Source of the DNA: Lenzites betulinus
Lineage: Eukaryota; Basidiomycota; Agaricomycetes; Polyporales; Polyporaceae
Reading direction: 5' to 3'
DNA: 64,000 nucleotides
Assembly: GCA_022264855.1 (NCBI GenBank)
Contig: JABYQU010000044.1
Location: forward strand, 124,001-188,000
The notes beneath the pieces were generated by a model. It saw only the letters and a program-made list of their open reading frames with translations. It had not been told where the DNA came from and ran no database searches. Positions within the stretch are counted from its first letter, which is position 1. The number at the start of each line of letters is the position of its first letter. The position numbers and the translations under genes were made by a program. Positions 44,504 through 55,476 of the stretch are shown piece after piece.

Positions 44504-46226
44504 ATGTTGAAGTCGTATTGGGCGAAGACACAAGAAATACAACTTGGGGAACCCGGTCGCTATATCCGTGCCATACCTGCCCGCTATGCGTTGTTGTGCG
44601 TGATCGTGTTCGGGACGATGAGTGTGATGTGGCATGCCTCGGTGGTGATGCACGAGGCTCAGCACCGTTCGTTCCCCCCCGTTCGGCCTCTGCCTCCCCT
44701 ACCCCCGCTATATTCGCAGTATCATAAGGCGCTGCTGCGGTTGCCTCAACATCATTGGGAGAATGACCGCCCACAAGAAGGCGAAAAGTTCTTCTTTGTA
44801 GGGGGCCATTCACGGAGTAAGAAACTCTTCAGTTTCAACAACACCAGGCTGATCGTGTACACCGCAGATGCTGGTTGGGGCGATGCAATGCAAGAGCTTC
44901 TTCTCAATAGTTACCTGGCTTACAAGGCGGGACGATCGTGCGTATTTATACTTACTGCTTACTCAACGGCCGCGCTAATTGCTCCGCTTACAGGTTCGTC
45001 TTCGCGAATTACACCTGGAACGACAGTGGCTCTTTGTATTCCATATTCAATGGGAACAGGATCCCGTCCCAGATACCTTACTCAGTCATGATCAGAGGTC
45101 AGCCTTTTCGCGTGACACACACGATGGTTCTCACTCCATTCTCGCTCAGGGCCTATTGTCGGCGACCCATTTCCAACCGGAACCAACGGATCTCTTGCCG
45201 TCAGCAGGGATTACTTCGAGCAGGTGTGCCCGGATAAGGTGACCATCTGGCGTGGAGACGTGCAAAGTGGACTCTCCCAGCCGCTCAATGCTCAAGCGAT
45301 CACGAACGCTTGGCTCTCAAAGCTTGCGCGTATCGATGATCCATGTGTACAGAGTGAGAAGGCTTCAGGCCAATTGTACGACTTTCTGTGAGTTCCATTG
45401 TCGTAAGCCTGGAAGAATCATCTCATCATCATTGTGCAGGGTCTTTGGGGATTCAAAGGCGATGTTGGAAATCTGGCCCGAGCTCATACGGTCACCCATT
45501 CTCACGCACTTCGGGTGGTCATCATTGGTGGAGCTCGCCTTCGATACCAACCGGAACTTCTTCTTCACATCGCGCGTCCTCGAGCCCTATCTCTCGAGCC
45601 AGCCCTTCACTACCAACGCCGACCGTTACACAATGATCCCAGGGCTGATGGCCATACACGTCCGGCGCGGAGACTACGACGAGCACTGCCATAACCTCGC
45701 CAGATGGGGCTCCACATACCTCGCGATGAACTCCTTCCCAGAACTTCTCGATCGTTTTACCCCGTCTCCACACACGATGGAGCCAGCCGACATCGCGCGG
45801 GTCCAAGAGCTCGCGCGGCCACACTGCTATCCCAGCGTGCAGGAGATCGTCAAGCGCGTGCGATACGTGCGCGCAACCCCCGCCGCGCAGGGTGTCAACA
45901 AGATCTACATCATGACAAACGCGGACACGGAATTCCTGAGCGAGCTCACCATCGCGCTCAAACACGACGCACACTGGGACTCGATTGCGACTACCCGCGA
46001 TATGGTACTCAACTTGGAGCAGCGATACGTCTCGCAGGCGGTCGACATGCTGGTCGGGCAGCGGGCACAGGTGTTCATTGGCAACGGCGTGAGTATTGTG
46101 CGCTTGTGCATTGTTCGTTTGGTTTTGACTGAATCGTTTTGCTCTCAGTTCTCGGCCGTGACTTCGAACGTGGTCACGATGCGTTTGGCCAATGATTTCC
46201 GCTCCGACAGCATACGTTTCTGGTAA
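44504..46226 (+). CDS. GDP-fucose O-fucosyltransferase-like type II membrane protein
   Basis: Multi-exon. The start MLKSYWAKTQEIQLGEP is followed by one hydrophobic segment (YALLCVIVFGTMSVMWHASV, about residues 28-47), as in type II Golgi proteins. The luminal part contains IVYTADAGWGDAMQELL, FANYTWNDSGSLYS, GDPFPTGTNGSLAVSRDYF and VFGDSKAMLEIWPELI. It also has the donor-binding motif AIHVRRGDYDEHCHNLA and, near the end, VFIGNGFSAVTSNVVTMRLA. The H-x-R-R-G-D motif and the late SNV motif are characteristic of the O-fucosyltransferase/POFUT-like fold. Acceptor and linkage cannot be told from sequence. It ends SDSIRFW. Splices around 44936-45100 were set by frame continuity. Confidence 0.75.
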
Positions 46227-46679
46227 TGTCAGTGGTGACGACGATAATGAGATGACTAGGTAAGTAAGTGCTACCTTCCTTCACGTACACAATGTCGCGC
46301 TGTGCTCATGATATCGAAGGTTTAATACTATATTAAGCTGTATAATATGTGATCAGTACACAAAGTGTATGTTAGCAACCGTCGGCTCCGAGATCAATAT
46401 TTGGACCATGCACCGTGGTGAGTCGCATAGACCAGTTAGATGACCATGAGTGTGTTCTTTTATTCAAACCCAGCTGTCGCTGCGGCTCGCGCTTTGACTG
46501 TACGAGCCATGGTCGCAGTTTTGGGTTCAAGCGCATGGGCTTCTGTCCCTCTCGCTTGGTCTTCCCCTACAGTATGCATAAAACCAATGCATCTCCCGGA
46601 TGCTTGACCTCGTCTAGAAACGTCTCTGTTCTCAGCCTTGCGCCCTTTGGAATCACTGGATAGCCCGTTGGTCGAGAAC
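46227..46679. other. Intergenic region, no gene seen
   Basis: 453 bp upstream of the first of two tandem paralogs. A forward frame (46415-46663) contains no motif, and no F-box-like exon was found that could splice into the downstream gene. Confidence 0.4.
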
Positions 46680-48065
46680 ATGACATCCGGTAGGTATATC
46701 GCGTACTAGGAGAATCTGCCTTACTGACGTTTTGATGATACAGCGGCAACGACCTTGTATGCTATACTGGAGAACAATGATGTCTTATACCAAACGCATC
46801 CATCTATGGAGCCTCGCGTCATCCACGACTTACAGCCATACGTCGCGGGGATGTTGCAGCTCACGCTAGTGTCTGTTCCTTGCTCCATAGGCGGGTCCGA
46901 TGCGCTGTATAGCCTCACCACAATGTCACTACCCTCTCTCACGTACCTCTACATCGATGTGGCGGGGGAATGTCCTGGAGGAAACCCTATAGCATTCGTG
47001 CTGTGGTCCCAACAGTTCCCTTCTCTCCGCACCCTCCACCTTCGTAATGTCAATGCGTTGATTGCCGACCGCGTCTTCGCCCAATTGGAAGAACTAGTCC
47101 TGTCAACAAGGGGCTCTTGGACGGATCCCGCTTCCATCGACCAGCTCTTTCAAGACCCAGAAAACCTTGCCTCTATGCAACAGCTCGAGATCCGCAACTG
47201 TATCGGTTGTGCTCCTCCTTTGAGCGACAGCCTCCCCGCCCCGCTCGTCGCACATGAGCTCCAAGGCGTCACGCTTCAAGACACTCCCTCTGCCATCTCC
47301 TACATGCTCTCCCGTTTCGTCATCCCGAGCGAGGCCAGCGTCACCCTGATCGTCAACCTGTGCGGGGGCGGCCACTACGCCAGGCCATCCTGCGCGACTA
47401 TCCTCGCGATATTGCCCACAAACCTGGACAACCTCCCCATCCTGGGAGGTGCGGCGCGTGTGGAGGTGTCCTGCACGAATGGCGCTTTCCGCATCCATGC
47501 GACCAGTGCGACGAAGGGGGAGCTAATCATTGAGCTCTGCACCGACGCCGACGTCTACAGCCCCTCCGCACACCGCGACCTTTTCCAGCAGATGGTACAA
47601 GCTACGCGCGTGCTCTTCCGGCGTGCGCCCATTAATCGGCTGTGCTTTCGGGGCCCTATCGACGGCGTCCGCGGCTCGACCTGGAAGGCCCTCTTCGACC
47701 AGTTCTCCGGCCTGCAAAAGCTCAAGGTGGAGGATCCGGCGTTCGAAGGCTCTGCGCATCCCCTCCTTTCCGCGCTGACGACGTTCTCGCCCATCACGCG
47801 CAGAGCCGTCTGTGAGAGGTTGGATTCTTTGGTTCTGCGCTGCGCGATGACCGGTGCGGACGTTCCAGAGGCGGTGTGCAGGTGCTTCCAATGGCGCCGG
47901 GACAACGGCCTACGTGGATGGGGGGAGATTATCGAAAACATATACGTTCACGTGGGTGCCGATTCCGCTAATGCGCAGGCCTTCACGATGCGCGAGGATA
48001 GGTATCGGAAGATGCTCCGCCGTTATGCCGCGGTGGTCCAGGTCGACGCTAAGGCTTGTCGGTGA
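46680..48065 (+). CDS. F-box-type leucine-rich C-terminal protein without F-box, paralog 1
   Basis: Two exons: the ten-base exon ATGACATCCG (46680-46689), an intron to 46743, then a continuous frame giving MTSAATTLYAILENNDVLYQ and about 440 aa in all. It shows irregular leucine-rich repeats (PSLTYLYIDVAGEC, PSLRTLHLRNVNALIAD, MQQLEIRNCIGCAPP) and a conserved ending segment (WKALFDQFSGLQKLKVEDP, REDRYRKMLRRYAAVVQ). The same blocks in the same order occur in the next gene, so the two are tandem duplicates. They resemble the C-terminal parts of Agaricomycete F-box proteins, but I find no F-box at either N-terminus. Function unknown. Confidence 0.68.
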
Positions 48066-48912
48066 CAACGTATTACAAAAACGACGATTGATGCCCAGGT
48101 TTGTTAATCGGATAGTCCCAGGTCTGCCGTTATTTGATCTATGAATCCTCAATCTTCAATATGTATGCGCCTTGTTTTATCATTGATTGCAATTGCATAT
48201 GTTCCTCCTCACTCGGCGTGGTGAAGCATGCTTGTAAGTGGCGCCGACCATGTTAATCCACGTGTGGGCGCTTTTTCCACGTATCATCACTGATCCCACT
48301 GGCTACTATACACTAGTACTTATACACTTCACCGTCACAACGCCTGAACAAGTCAGAGGTAGATATCAACAACTCACTGCATTACACTGTGTACGTGATT
48401 ATAGTGTTGTGGATCGTCAAGAAACATTAACGCATCGGTCTGATATAGTGAAGTATTCGGGCCACAAAGCGTCCGGTGGCACGGATTGCCCAGCGTGTTG
48501 TGCATGTCACACACAAGTCTCGCGATGCGGATATCAAAGGGATGATATCCCTCTCACAGTGTCCTGCCATGGTTTAGGGGCTGCAATGTCGTGCTTGATG
48601 CTATCGCCATGGCTTATGTTCTATGTACATAGCAAGCCGGCCACGATCCACGACGCAGCAGACCGCAATGCTCACAAGAGGCATCGCCAATACCAATGAT
48701 GCAGATGCACACGCTGTAATGTGGAAAAGCATCCAAGGTCCGGGTCTTTAATGGACTGAACAATGAGGTGCCATTGCACGAGGGACCGCATTGCCGTCGC
48801 TTTGTTTGGTCCGTCATTCGGATATATAACATTGGCAAGGCAGGTAGTCGCTCTACTCCTCCTGTCTTTTCTGAACCGTCGCCCATCTAGCCTCAGAATA
48901 ACGCGCACGGAC
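48066..48912. other. Spacer between tandem paralogs
   Basis: 847 bp. It holds TATATAAC at 48823-48830, about 90 bp upstream of the next ATG. The rest shows only short frames. Confidence 0.4.
48823..48830 (+). promoter_or_regulatory. TATA box of paralog 2
   Basis: TATATAAC, about 90 bp upstream of the ATG at 48913. Confidence 0.45.
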
Positions 48913-50387
48913 ATGGTTGCACTCAGAGGTAGTGTGTCAAACACGTTTGCCTTCCGGGTAACGTCCTGACACACCGCCTCTGTGCTACAGACTTCCTTGT
49001 GGCTAAACAGCCCTCGACGCGCCATGCCTACCTTCGTGTTAAGAAGTGGGACGAGGATCCACTGGAAGTTTCGGGACTCGTCGCCGTGGAGTCGGCGCTC
49101 CGCAACTTGCAGATACATGGCGCACAGGTATGGGAGCTTGTGGCCAGGCCTCTGCCTGACGCGGCTATCGTGGTTTTGAGGAACCTCCTACAAGGTGGCC
49201 TGCCACGACTCGAGCACTTGGGTGTATACGTCGGCCCGTCTGAGGATCGAGGGGCCGACAAGCAAGCACTAATTTTCTTCGAGTTACCTTTGAAGAAGTT
49301 CGCTGCGTTGAGGAGCCTCGTGCTAGTGAACTCCGCGGCGCACCTCACTCCCCCCTTGGCCGCTCGTCTGCGCTGTCTCATCATGTACAACGACGCCGGC
49401 CGTTCCGGTCTTCTCCCTCTACCGCCATTTCTTGACTGTGTAGGGTGCTTCGACAGCATGGAAGAGCTGGAGGTGTACAACTGCTTCGCTCTGACGTCCG
49501 TCAAAGCAGTCGGTGGGCGTCGACTCCACAAGTCTCGTCTAGCGTTCGTCAAGATCGAGGACTACCCGCTTAACATCCTCCATATCCTCTCTGCCATCAT
49601 TATTCCGGGCCACGCAGACGTCGTCCTCAGGGCGAACCTTCGTGATGCCTCTGTCCAGGAGTGCTTCAACGCCGTCACTGCTATGCTTCCTGACAAAGCT
49701 TGTCTACCTATCCTTCCACGGGTTTCGGACGTCGACGTGCACTGCACTCCGGAAAGGTGCTACATCAGCGCAAGAGTCGCTAAGCTGGACCCCAAGAGCC
49801 TTCTCCATCTCGAGCTCCTCATGGACGTCCATGACAAGCCCACCCAGTCCTCCGGACGGGATGTGGGCGAGCTCTTCGACCAAATGATCAAGACTGCAGG
49901 CGACATATTCGCCTCCTCGCAGGTTGATGACCTAGAGTTCATCGGGGACACGGATTACGTGCCCACAAGTACGTGGATTGCCACCTTCGACCGCTTCAGC
50001 GGACTGCGCCACCTCGACGTCGAAGACTACGGGCAACGCGCTTCACCCGAACATCTTATTTCCGCTCTTATGGCACCATCACCGCGCCCTACGGCGATCA
50101 AGGTCAAAGCGCCACTCTGTTCGATGTTGGACCGTCTAACGCTGCGGTATGGTGACATGCCGGGGACGGAGCTGCTCGACCTCATCCACGAGTGCTTGAA
50201 GTCCCGTAAGGAGCTGGGCGCACGTGCAGTACTGGCCCGTCTCGAACTGCGGTACTCTTCGGACAAGGTGTTCTCTTCGGAGTCGGAAGACCGTTATCGA
50301 GAGTTGTTCTCTCCCTTTGCGCAGAAGACTGTCTTGCGAGTCTACGAGCAGTGTGGGGATCGTTTGGAGCCACCGTCCACATATTGA
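48913..50387 (+). CDS. F-box-type leucine-rich C-terminal protein without F-box, paralog 2
   Basis: Two exons: a short first exon (MVALR) splices to DFLVAKQPSTRHAYLRVKKW. The product is about 475 aa. Shared blocks with paralog 1 include LPILPRVSDVDVHCT (LPILGGAARVEVSCT in the other), WIATFDRFSGLRHLDVED, MLDRLTLRYGDMPG and ESEDRYRELFSPFAQKTVL. Both genes have a tiny first exon, an intron and one long exon, which supports duplication of the whole gene. Leucine-rich segments such as FAALRSLVLVNSAAHL and MEELEVYNCFAL suggest a solenoid fold. No F-box, signal peptide or membrane segment. Function unknown. Confidence 0.7.
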
Positions 50388-51175
50388 CTCGAGGGACAGG
50401 GATGGTACGGCGTTACGACGGGATCTACGGCTATACTCGAGATGATATGTTGCGGTTGTATTATATTTGTCTTACATATAACAAGTCACCGGCTGACGGC
50501 GCGTCGTCAGTCTACTATGTGTACCAGCACGTCCCCAACACCTTTGGTAAACAGTAAAGCCCATTTCGGGGCATGCTCTTTCTGAATTTATCGGCGCCGT
50601 TTGGGACATGGTCAGATTGCCTCTATCGATGCTCGGATGTCAGAGAAGTACAAGTGGACAGAAGATGCATCCAGCAACATGCCCTTCCGGAGGACAACGA
50701 TGATGTCCAACAAACATAGTGGATAGTGTTGTACATGATCTGCCTTGGTGAGATTCTCGGTGACGGTAAGCGTATATAATAGCACAGGGGGGTAGAGGCT
50801 CAGCGCGAATACCAGACAGGACTGGCATGCAGGAGGTCTATTTACCCCATCCTCCGACTGTCTCGAGGTTGTGGAAGTCAGGTGTAATTGACTTTGAGAA
50901 GGGCGACTTCGGTCTGCACAATTTGACTAATTTATATCGTTCTTCAAAGCATGATACTGCGACAGAACGGTCAGTCGTAATCGATTGGCAGTCATGCGGA
51001 CCTATAACTAAATGATGAAAATAACACCATACCTGATTCGTGTTCAACTCTTTTTGATTTCCTTGATCGTGTTCTCTACATCGATATCCACCGCAGAGGC
51101 TCTAGCGTTATTCGCGACTGCGGTGTATCGCCAGAGGAAATGCGGGTATTTATTCTTACTATCGATCAACTGCTT
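50388..51175. other. Intergenic region containing decayed 3' end of RING gene A
   Basis: 788 bp. The part from about 50870 to 51175 resembles the 3' half of RING gene B on the reverse strand. It includes a version of the last B exon near 50920-50960 (YHALKNDIN-like against YYALKNDLK), but with stops. It is the remnant of the original gene A tail. The left part shows nothing. Confidence 0.55.
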
Positions 51176-51916
51176 TCATGTGCGCAGAAGACGAACACGT
51201 TGTTCTTCTACTTGAGTATGTGTTTGTGCCTCATTCGCTTGCGCTGCGCGGTTATCCTCTTTGAGACGCGTGACCTGTGTCTCGATATCTTTCAAATACT
51301 GGGTGGCCCATATTATGTTAACCGAGTGCTAGTGGCGTGTAGTGAGATGACTGACATTTTGCGCCAGCATGATTTGTGAATGAATGTTGCGAATTAGCTT
51401 CTGCGTGTCTCTACCTTAGCATGTGGCAAGCAGGCAGCGGGAAAATCTTTACCTGGTAGTCATGAGCTCGATGGCGCGGCGTGACAGAATTGGCAAACGT
51501 GTTGCATCTTGCAACGAAAGTGAGTGAGGCATACAAAACAATACTTAGATATACTTACGCGAGCAGCGCGTCCTGCATGTTCTCATGTCCGTCGGCGATG
51601 GCTCTTTCCATCGTGGCGGCGGCGTCTTCGCTCGCCCCTTCGATGATGAATCCCAAGGCGGGACTAGAGCCTATGCCTGTCTCATGTTCCCCGTCTCCTG
51701 TGCGAGTGTTGACGGATTGTTCCTCTTCATCAAGGTAGAGGCGTACCATGTTCTCGAGTGTCTGGGGCTCGTGGCGGCACACGGCGCAGAAGGGCTCGGT
51801 CTGAGAGAAATGGAACGTTGCGCAGTCTAGGCAGTAGACGTGACCACATTGCGTAGCCATGGGAATTTCCCCATCCGCAATTGTGTCGAGGCAGATCTTG
51901 CAGCGCACAGTCAACA
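51176..51916 (-). CDS. RING-coiled-coil protein A, C-terminally shortened copy
   Basis: Exon 1 gives MLTVRCKICLDTIADG, CGHVYCLDCATFHF and EPFCAVCRHEPQTLE, an N-terminal RING of C3HC4 type, then an acidic stretch. Later exons give CNTFANSVTPRHRAHDYQ, KLIRNIHSQIMLAQN and a coiled coil (YLKDIETQVTRLKEDNR). Translation stops in VRLLRT at 51176, where copy B continues for about 90 more residues. The remaining coiled-coil sequence and last exon of B are recognisable downstream but interrupted. The gene may thus encode a shorter RING protein or be on the way to pseudogene. RING plus coiled coil suggests a ubiquitin ligase that dimerises; this is inference. Confidence 0.7.
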
Positions 51917-52473
51917 TGGCAAGGCGGGAGGCGGTAGATGGTGGCAAAGGCGAAGAGTGCGGCGGTTGTGGCCATGAATCTCACGATTCTCAGGCTTGAG
52001 CACACTTGCCAGACGCCACTCCGCATCTCTCGGACAACATTCAGCGTCTATCTAATCGTCAGCGCGTCAGCGTCAGCACCGGGAACTCAGGGGAACCCTT
52101 TACTTGGTCTAATAAACTTGAACTACTTACTCACACATGCACTCTCTTACTCTCTCGGGAGTCGGAGAAGTGTTGCAGTCCGTGCAACACTTCCCCGACT
52201 CCAAGCTCTTTAGTGCAACGCATCCCTGTCGAACAGCCTGAGAGAAATACAATCAAGTAGACAGAGAATGTGTTCGACGACATGTCATCCCGGGAGACAG
52301 CGATGGTAGCTGAGAAGCATAGCGGATAGTGTTGTGTTGTACATGACCTAGAAAAATCCCGGTAGTATGCGTAGTAGGTGGTACAAGCTCGGTGGGCGCA
52401 CAGCGCGAATACCGGGAAGAGACTTATAGGGTAGCAGGGTATGCAGTTGGCAGTGACCCCAAGCTCCCCATCC
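51917..52473. other. Spacer between RING genes A and B
   Basis: 557 bp. It includes the promoter of A and the 3' flank of B. Its part near 52260-52360 resembles the 3' flank of A near 50650-50750 (shared GATAGTGTTG...GTACATGA), showing that the duplicated unit extends past the stop codon. Confidence 0.5.
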
Positions 52474-53571
52474 TCAGACAACTTCAAGGTCGTCAGAGCC
52501 GGCGGGTATTTGGCTGTGGCGAGAGCGGCTTTGTGCTGCGTGCTTCAGCTGCTTCAAATCGTTCTTCAAAGCATAATACTGCGATAGCACGGTCAGTGGT
52601 GATCGGTCGCACAGATCTTAAACCAGATGATGAACCACACCATACCTTCTTCGTGGACTTCGTCGCGCGCTCGCGCCAGTGCTTCATCTCCTCCGCGAAC
52701 TCCTCCGTCTGGTTCTCCGCCTTTGCAGCGCGGACCCTCTGGCGGTTAGCGTCCTCCGCGGCCACGACACATTGCTGGTGGAGCAGGTCGTACTCCTCCT
52801 TTTGCACATCCAATCTCCTTGCCGCAGCTATTAGCTCCTTTTCTGCGCGCAGAAGAAGGTGCCCTTGTTCTTCAGCTTGAGTACGTGCTTTTGCCTCCTT
52901 CGCTCTCGCTGCGCGGAGATCTTTCTTGAAACGCGCAATCTGTGCCTCGTTATCTTTCAAGCTCTGAGTGGCCCATGTTAATCGAGTAGCAGTAGCATGT
53001 AGCGCGACAACTGACATTCTGCACCAGCGTAAGTTGTGATGCGATGTTACGAAGTAATTCCTACATATTATTACATTAGCGTGTGGCAGGCGGGCGGCGG
53101 GAAAGTCCTCACCTGGTTGATATGAGCCCGTTCGCGCGGCGTGACTGAGTTGACAAACGTGTTGCACCTTCGAGCGAACGTGAGTAAGATATACAGAGAG
53201 ATACTGGGAGGTGCTCACGCGAGCAGCGCGTCCTGAACGTCCTCACGTCCGGCGATGGCCCTCTCTATCGTGGCTACGGCGTCTTCGCCCGCCCGTTCAA
53301 TGCTCATCACCGAGACGGGACTTGAGCTTATACCCCCCTCCCCGGTTTCTTCTCCCGCGCTGACACGGACGGAATGTTCCTCGTCATCGAGGTAGAGGCG
53401 CACCATGTTCTCGAGTGTCTGGGGTTTGCGGCACACGGCACAGAAGGGCTCGCTCCGAGAGAAATGGAACGTTGCGCAGTCTAGGCAGTAGACGTGACCG
53501 CACTGTGTGGCCATAGGAGTCGCACCATCTGCAATGGTCTCGAGGCAGATCTTGCAGCGCAAAGTCAACAT
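52474..53571 (-). CDS. RING-coiled-coil protein B
   Basis: Five or six exons. The N-terminal RING (MLTLRCKICLETIADGA, CGHVYCLDCATFHFSR, EPFCAVCRKPQTLENMV) is followed by an acidic/Ser-rich region and DVQDALLACNTFVNSVTPR. Next come ELLRNIASQLTLVQN and a long coiled coil (SLKDNEAQIARFKKDLRAAR through RRLDVQKEEYDLLHQQC to ENQTEEFAEEMKHWRERATK). The last exon is YYALKNDLKQLKHAAQSR, ending SDDLEVV. Total about 300 aa. RING followed by a coiled coil resembles TRIM-like ligases without B-boxes. Copy A next door is about 85% similar in the RING region but shortened, so B is probably the functional copy. Confidence 0.78.
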
Positions 53572-53799
53572 GACGACGCGGGAGAGAGGGAGATGGTGGT
53601 GGTAGAGGCGAAGGAGCGCCTCGGCTGTGGCTGAATCTCGAGCACAATGGCGAGAAGCATTAGCGTCTATCTAATCTCAAGCACGTGCCCGCGGAATTGC
53701 TGGGAAGCGCTCGTGCAACACTCACCCCTCGAAAAGTTGCAAGACGCCCGTAACTCGCAGCCTCTTCAGCATAACCCACATCTACGCATCTCTCTTGCC

Positions 53800-54919
53800 A
53801 TGGCCTCACTGCAAAAGGAGAAGTCTGTCAAAAATGCGAAAGCTGACGCCAAAGGAAAACGCAAGGCAGACGACATGGAGGTCGACCAGCACGTCCCTGC
53901 GGCGAAGAAGCCCAGAAACAAGCAGCGAGTGCTCATGCTTTCTTCACGAGGAATCAACCACCGCATGAGACACCTTATGAACGACCTGGAGGCGCTGCTG
54001 CCGCATGTAAAGAAGGGTACGTACATGCAGCACCCTAAAGCCTAGAGTTCTTGACGAACTTTGTTCAGATTCAAAACTGGACTCCAAAAATCATCTGAAC
54101 CTCCTCCCCGAGCTTGCCGACCTGAACAACTGCAACAACACTCTCTACTTTGAAGCACGCCGTCACGAGGACCTATATCTATGGGCAGCAAAGACGCCGA
54201 ATGGCCCAAGCATCAAGATGCATGTACAAAATATCCACACCATGGACGAACTCAAAATGACCGGAAACTGCCTGAAGGGCAGCCGAGGGATTTTGAGCTT
54301 CTCGAAGGAGTTCGATGATACCGAGTGGGGCAAGCTCACAAAGGAGGTGTTCACGCATGTACGTCTGCCAGCTTCTCAAGCCTTCTGTAAACTCAGCAGG
54401 CACCGCTCTAGATCTTCGGTGTACCTCCCCAGGCGCGGAAGGCGAAGCCTTTCATCGACCATATCCTCACCTTCTCCATCCTCGACGACAAGGTTTGGTT
54501 CCGCAACTTCCAGGTACGTTATCAGCATGAACTCGAGGAGTTCACCCATAACCCTGACTTGTAACCCCCGATAGATTGTGGAAAAGGACCCACTACAACC
54601 AAACGGCCCCCCTCAAACTTCCTTGGTGGAGATTGGCCCTCGTTTCGTCCTCACTCCCATTCGTATCTTTGAGGGTGCATTCAACGGTGCCACCGTGTAC
54701 TCTAATCCCGGTACGCGCCTTCCACACATACCCGTTCCTGCCTCGCTCACCTGTGCCCTGGCAGAATTCATCACCCCCGCGGCAGTGCGCTCAGCATTGA
54801 GGCGCGAAAAGGGCGACAAGTACGGCAACCGGAAACACGCACAAGCGGAGCGTGGTATACGCAAGGACAGACGGAAGCTGGGAGAGGACGAACTGGCAGT
54901 GTCCAAGGTTTTCGCGTAG
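53800..54919 (+). CDS. BRX1: Ribosome biogenesis protein BRX1 (Brix domain)
   Basis: Five exons. After a basic N-terminus (KADAKGKRKADDMEVDQ) the Brix domain begins RVLMLSSRGINHRMRHLMND. It continues LLPELADLNNCNNTLYFEAR, DLYLWAAKTPNGPSIKMHV, MDELKMTGNCLKGSRGILSF and IFGVPPQARKAKPFIDHIL. Further exons give SILDDKVWFRNFQIVEKDP, LVEIGPRFVLTPIRIFEG and FITPAAVRSALRREKG, and the protein ends VSKVFA. These blocks are highly characteristic of BRX1, a nucleolar factor for early 60S ribosomal subunit assembly. Length (about 290 aa) fits. All junctions are in frame with GT...AG introns. The start is the first ATG in a good context. Confidence 0.95.
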
Positions 54920-55476
54920 TGTGCCGCAGCTGTGTTCGCGCTTTTTGGCTATAGGAGTTCCCTGCTCGGTGTGTGCCACAATTGAGAACTGCGCTTTGCT
55001 GAAGCTGCCTCCAGCGACGCTGGGTCTGACTGGTCCTGCTGCTGCGCAACAAGTCCACGGTGCGACGCGCACACCACAGAAGCAGGACTACTGCGACTCA
55101 TGACATCTTCTATCCAAGTCCACCCGGCATGTGCTGCAGGCGCCGTCCTTCGCGCTCGTACACTGGTCAAATATTGACTGTCTCTTTACTCTTTCGGCGG
55201 CTCGCTGCCACCTCAGGTCCGACTTCTTGCGTATGATATGCATATACGTGTAAGTCGCAGCGATTTCGTGATATCCTTACCACAACCACTTGCGGGCGCC
55301 TCCTGTGTCCACCACGTTGCGGCCGTTGCAGCATGCAGCACCCTGCCCCCCGAACACGTGCTGCGGTAATCTTCACGCTCTCCAGAGCCCTGCTGCGAGG
55401 ATTTGCGGTTTGTATAAGAGGACCGACCTTCACATGTATCAGTAACACTCTTCGACCCCGCAAACTTCTCTACGCC
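54920..55476. other. Intergenic region with R4 promoter
   Basis: 557 bp between BRX1 and R4. It contains TATAAGAG at 55413-55420. The open frames here are short and without motif. Confidence 0.45.
55413..55420 (+). promoter_or_regulatory. TATAAGAG promoter element of R4
   Basis: TATAAGAG followed by G, 65 bp upstream of the ATG at 55477. The same octamer precedes R2 and R3. Confidence 0.5.

Noticed and set aside
45522..45974. Reverse 150-codon frame over the fucosyltransferase-like gene
   Set aside because: It is antisense to the exon with the HVRRGDY motif and shows no independent features.
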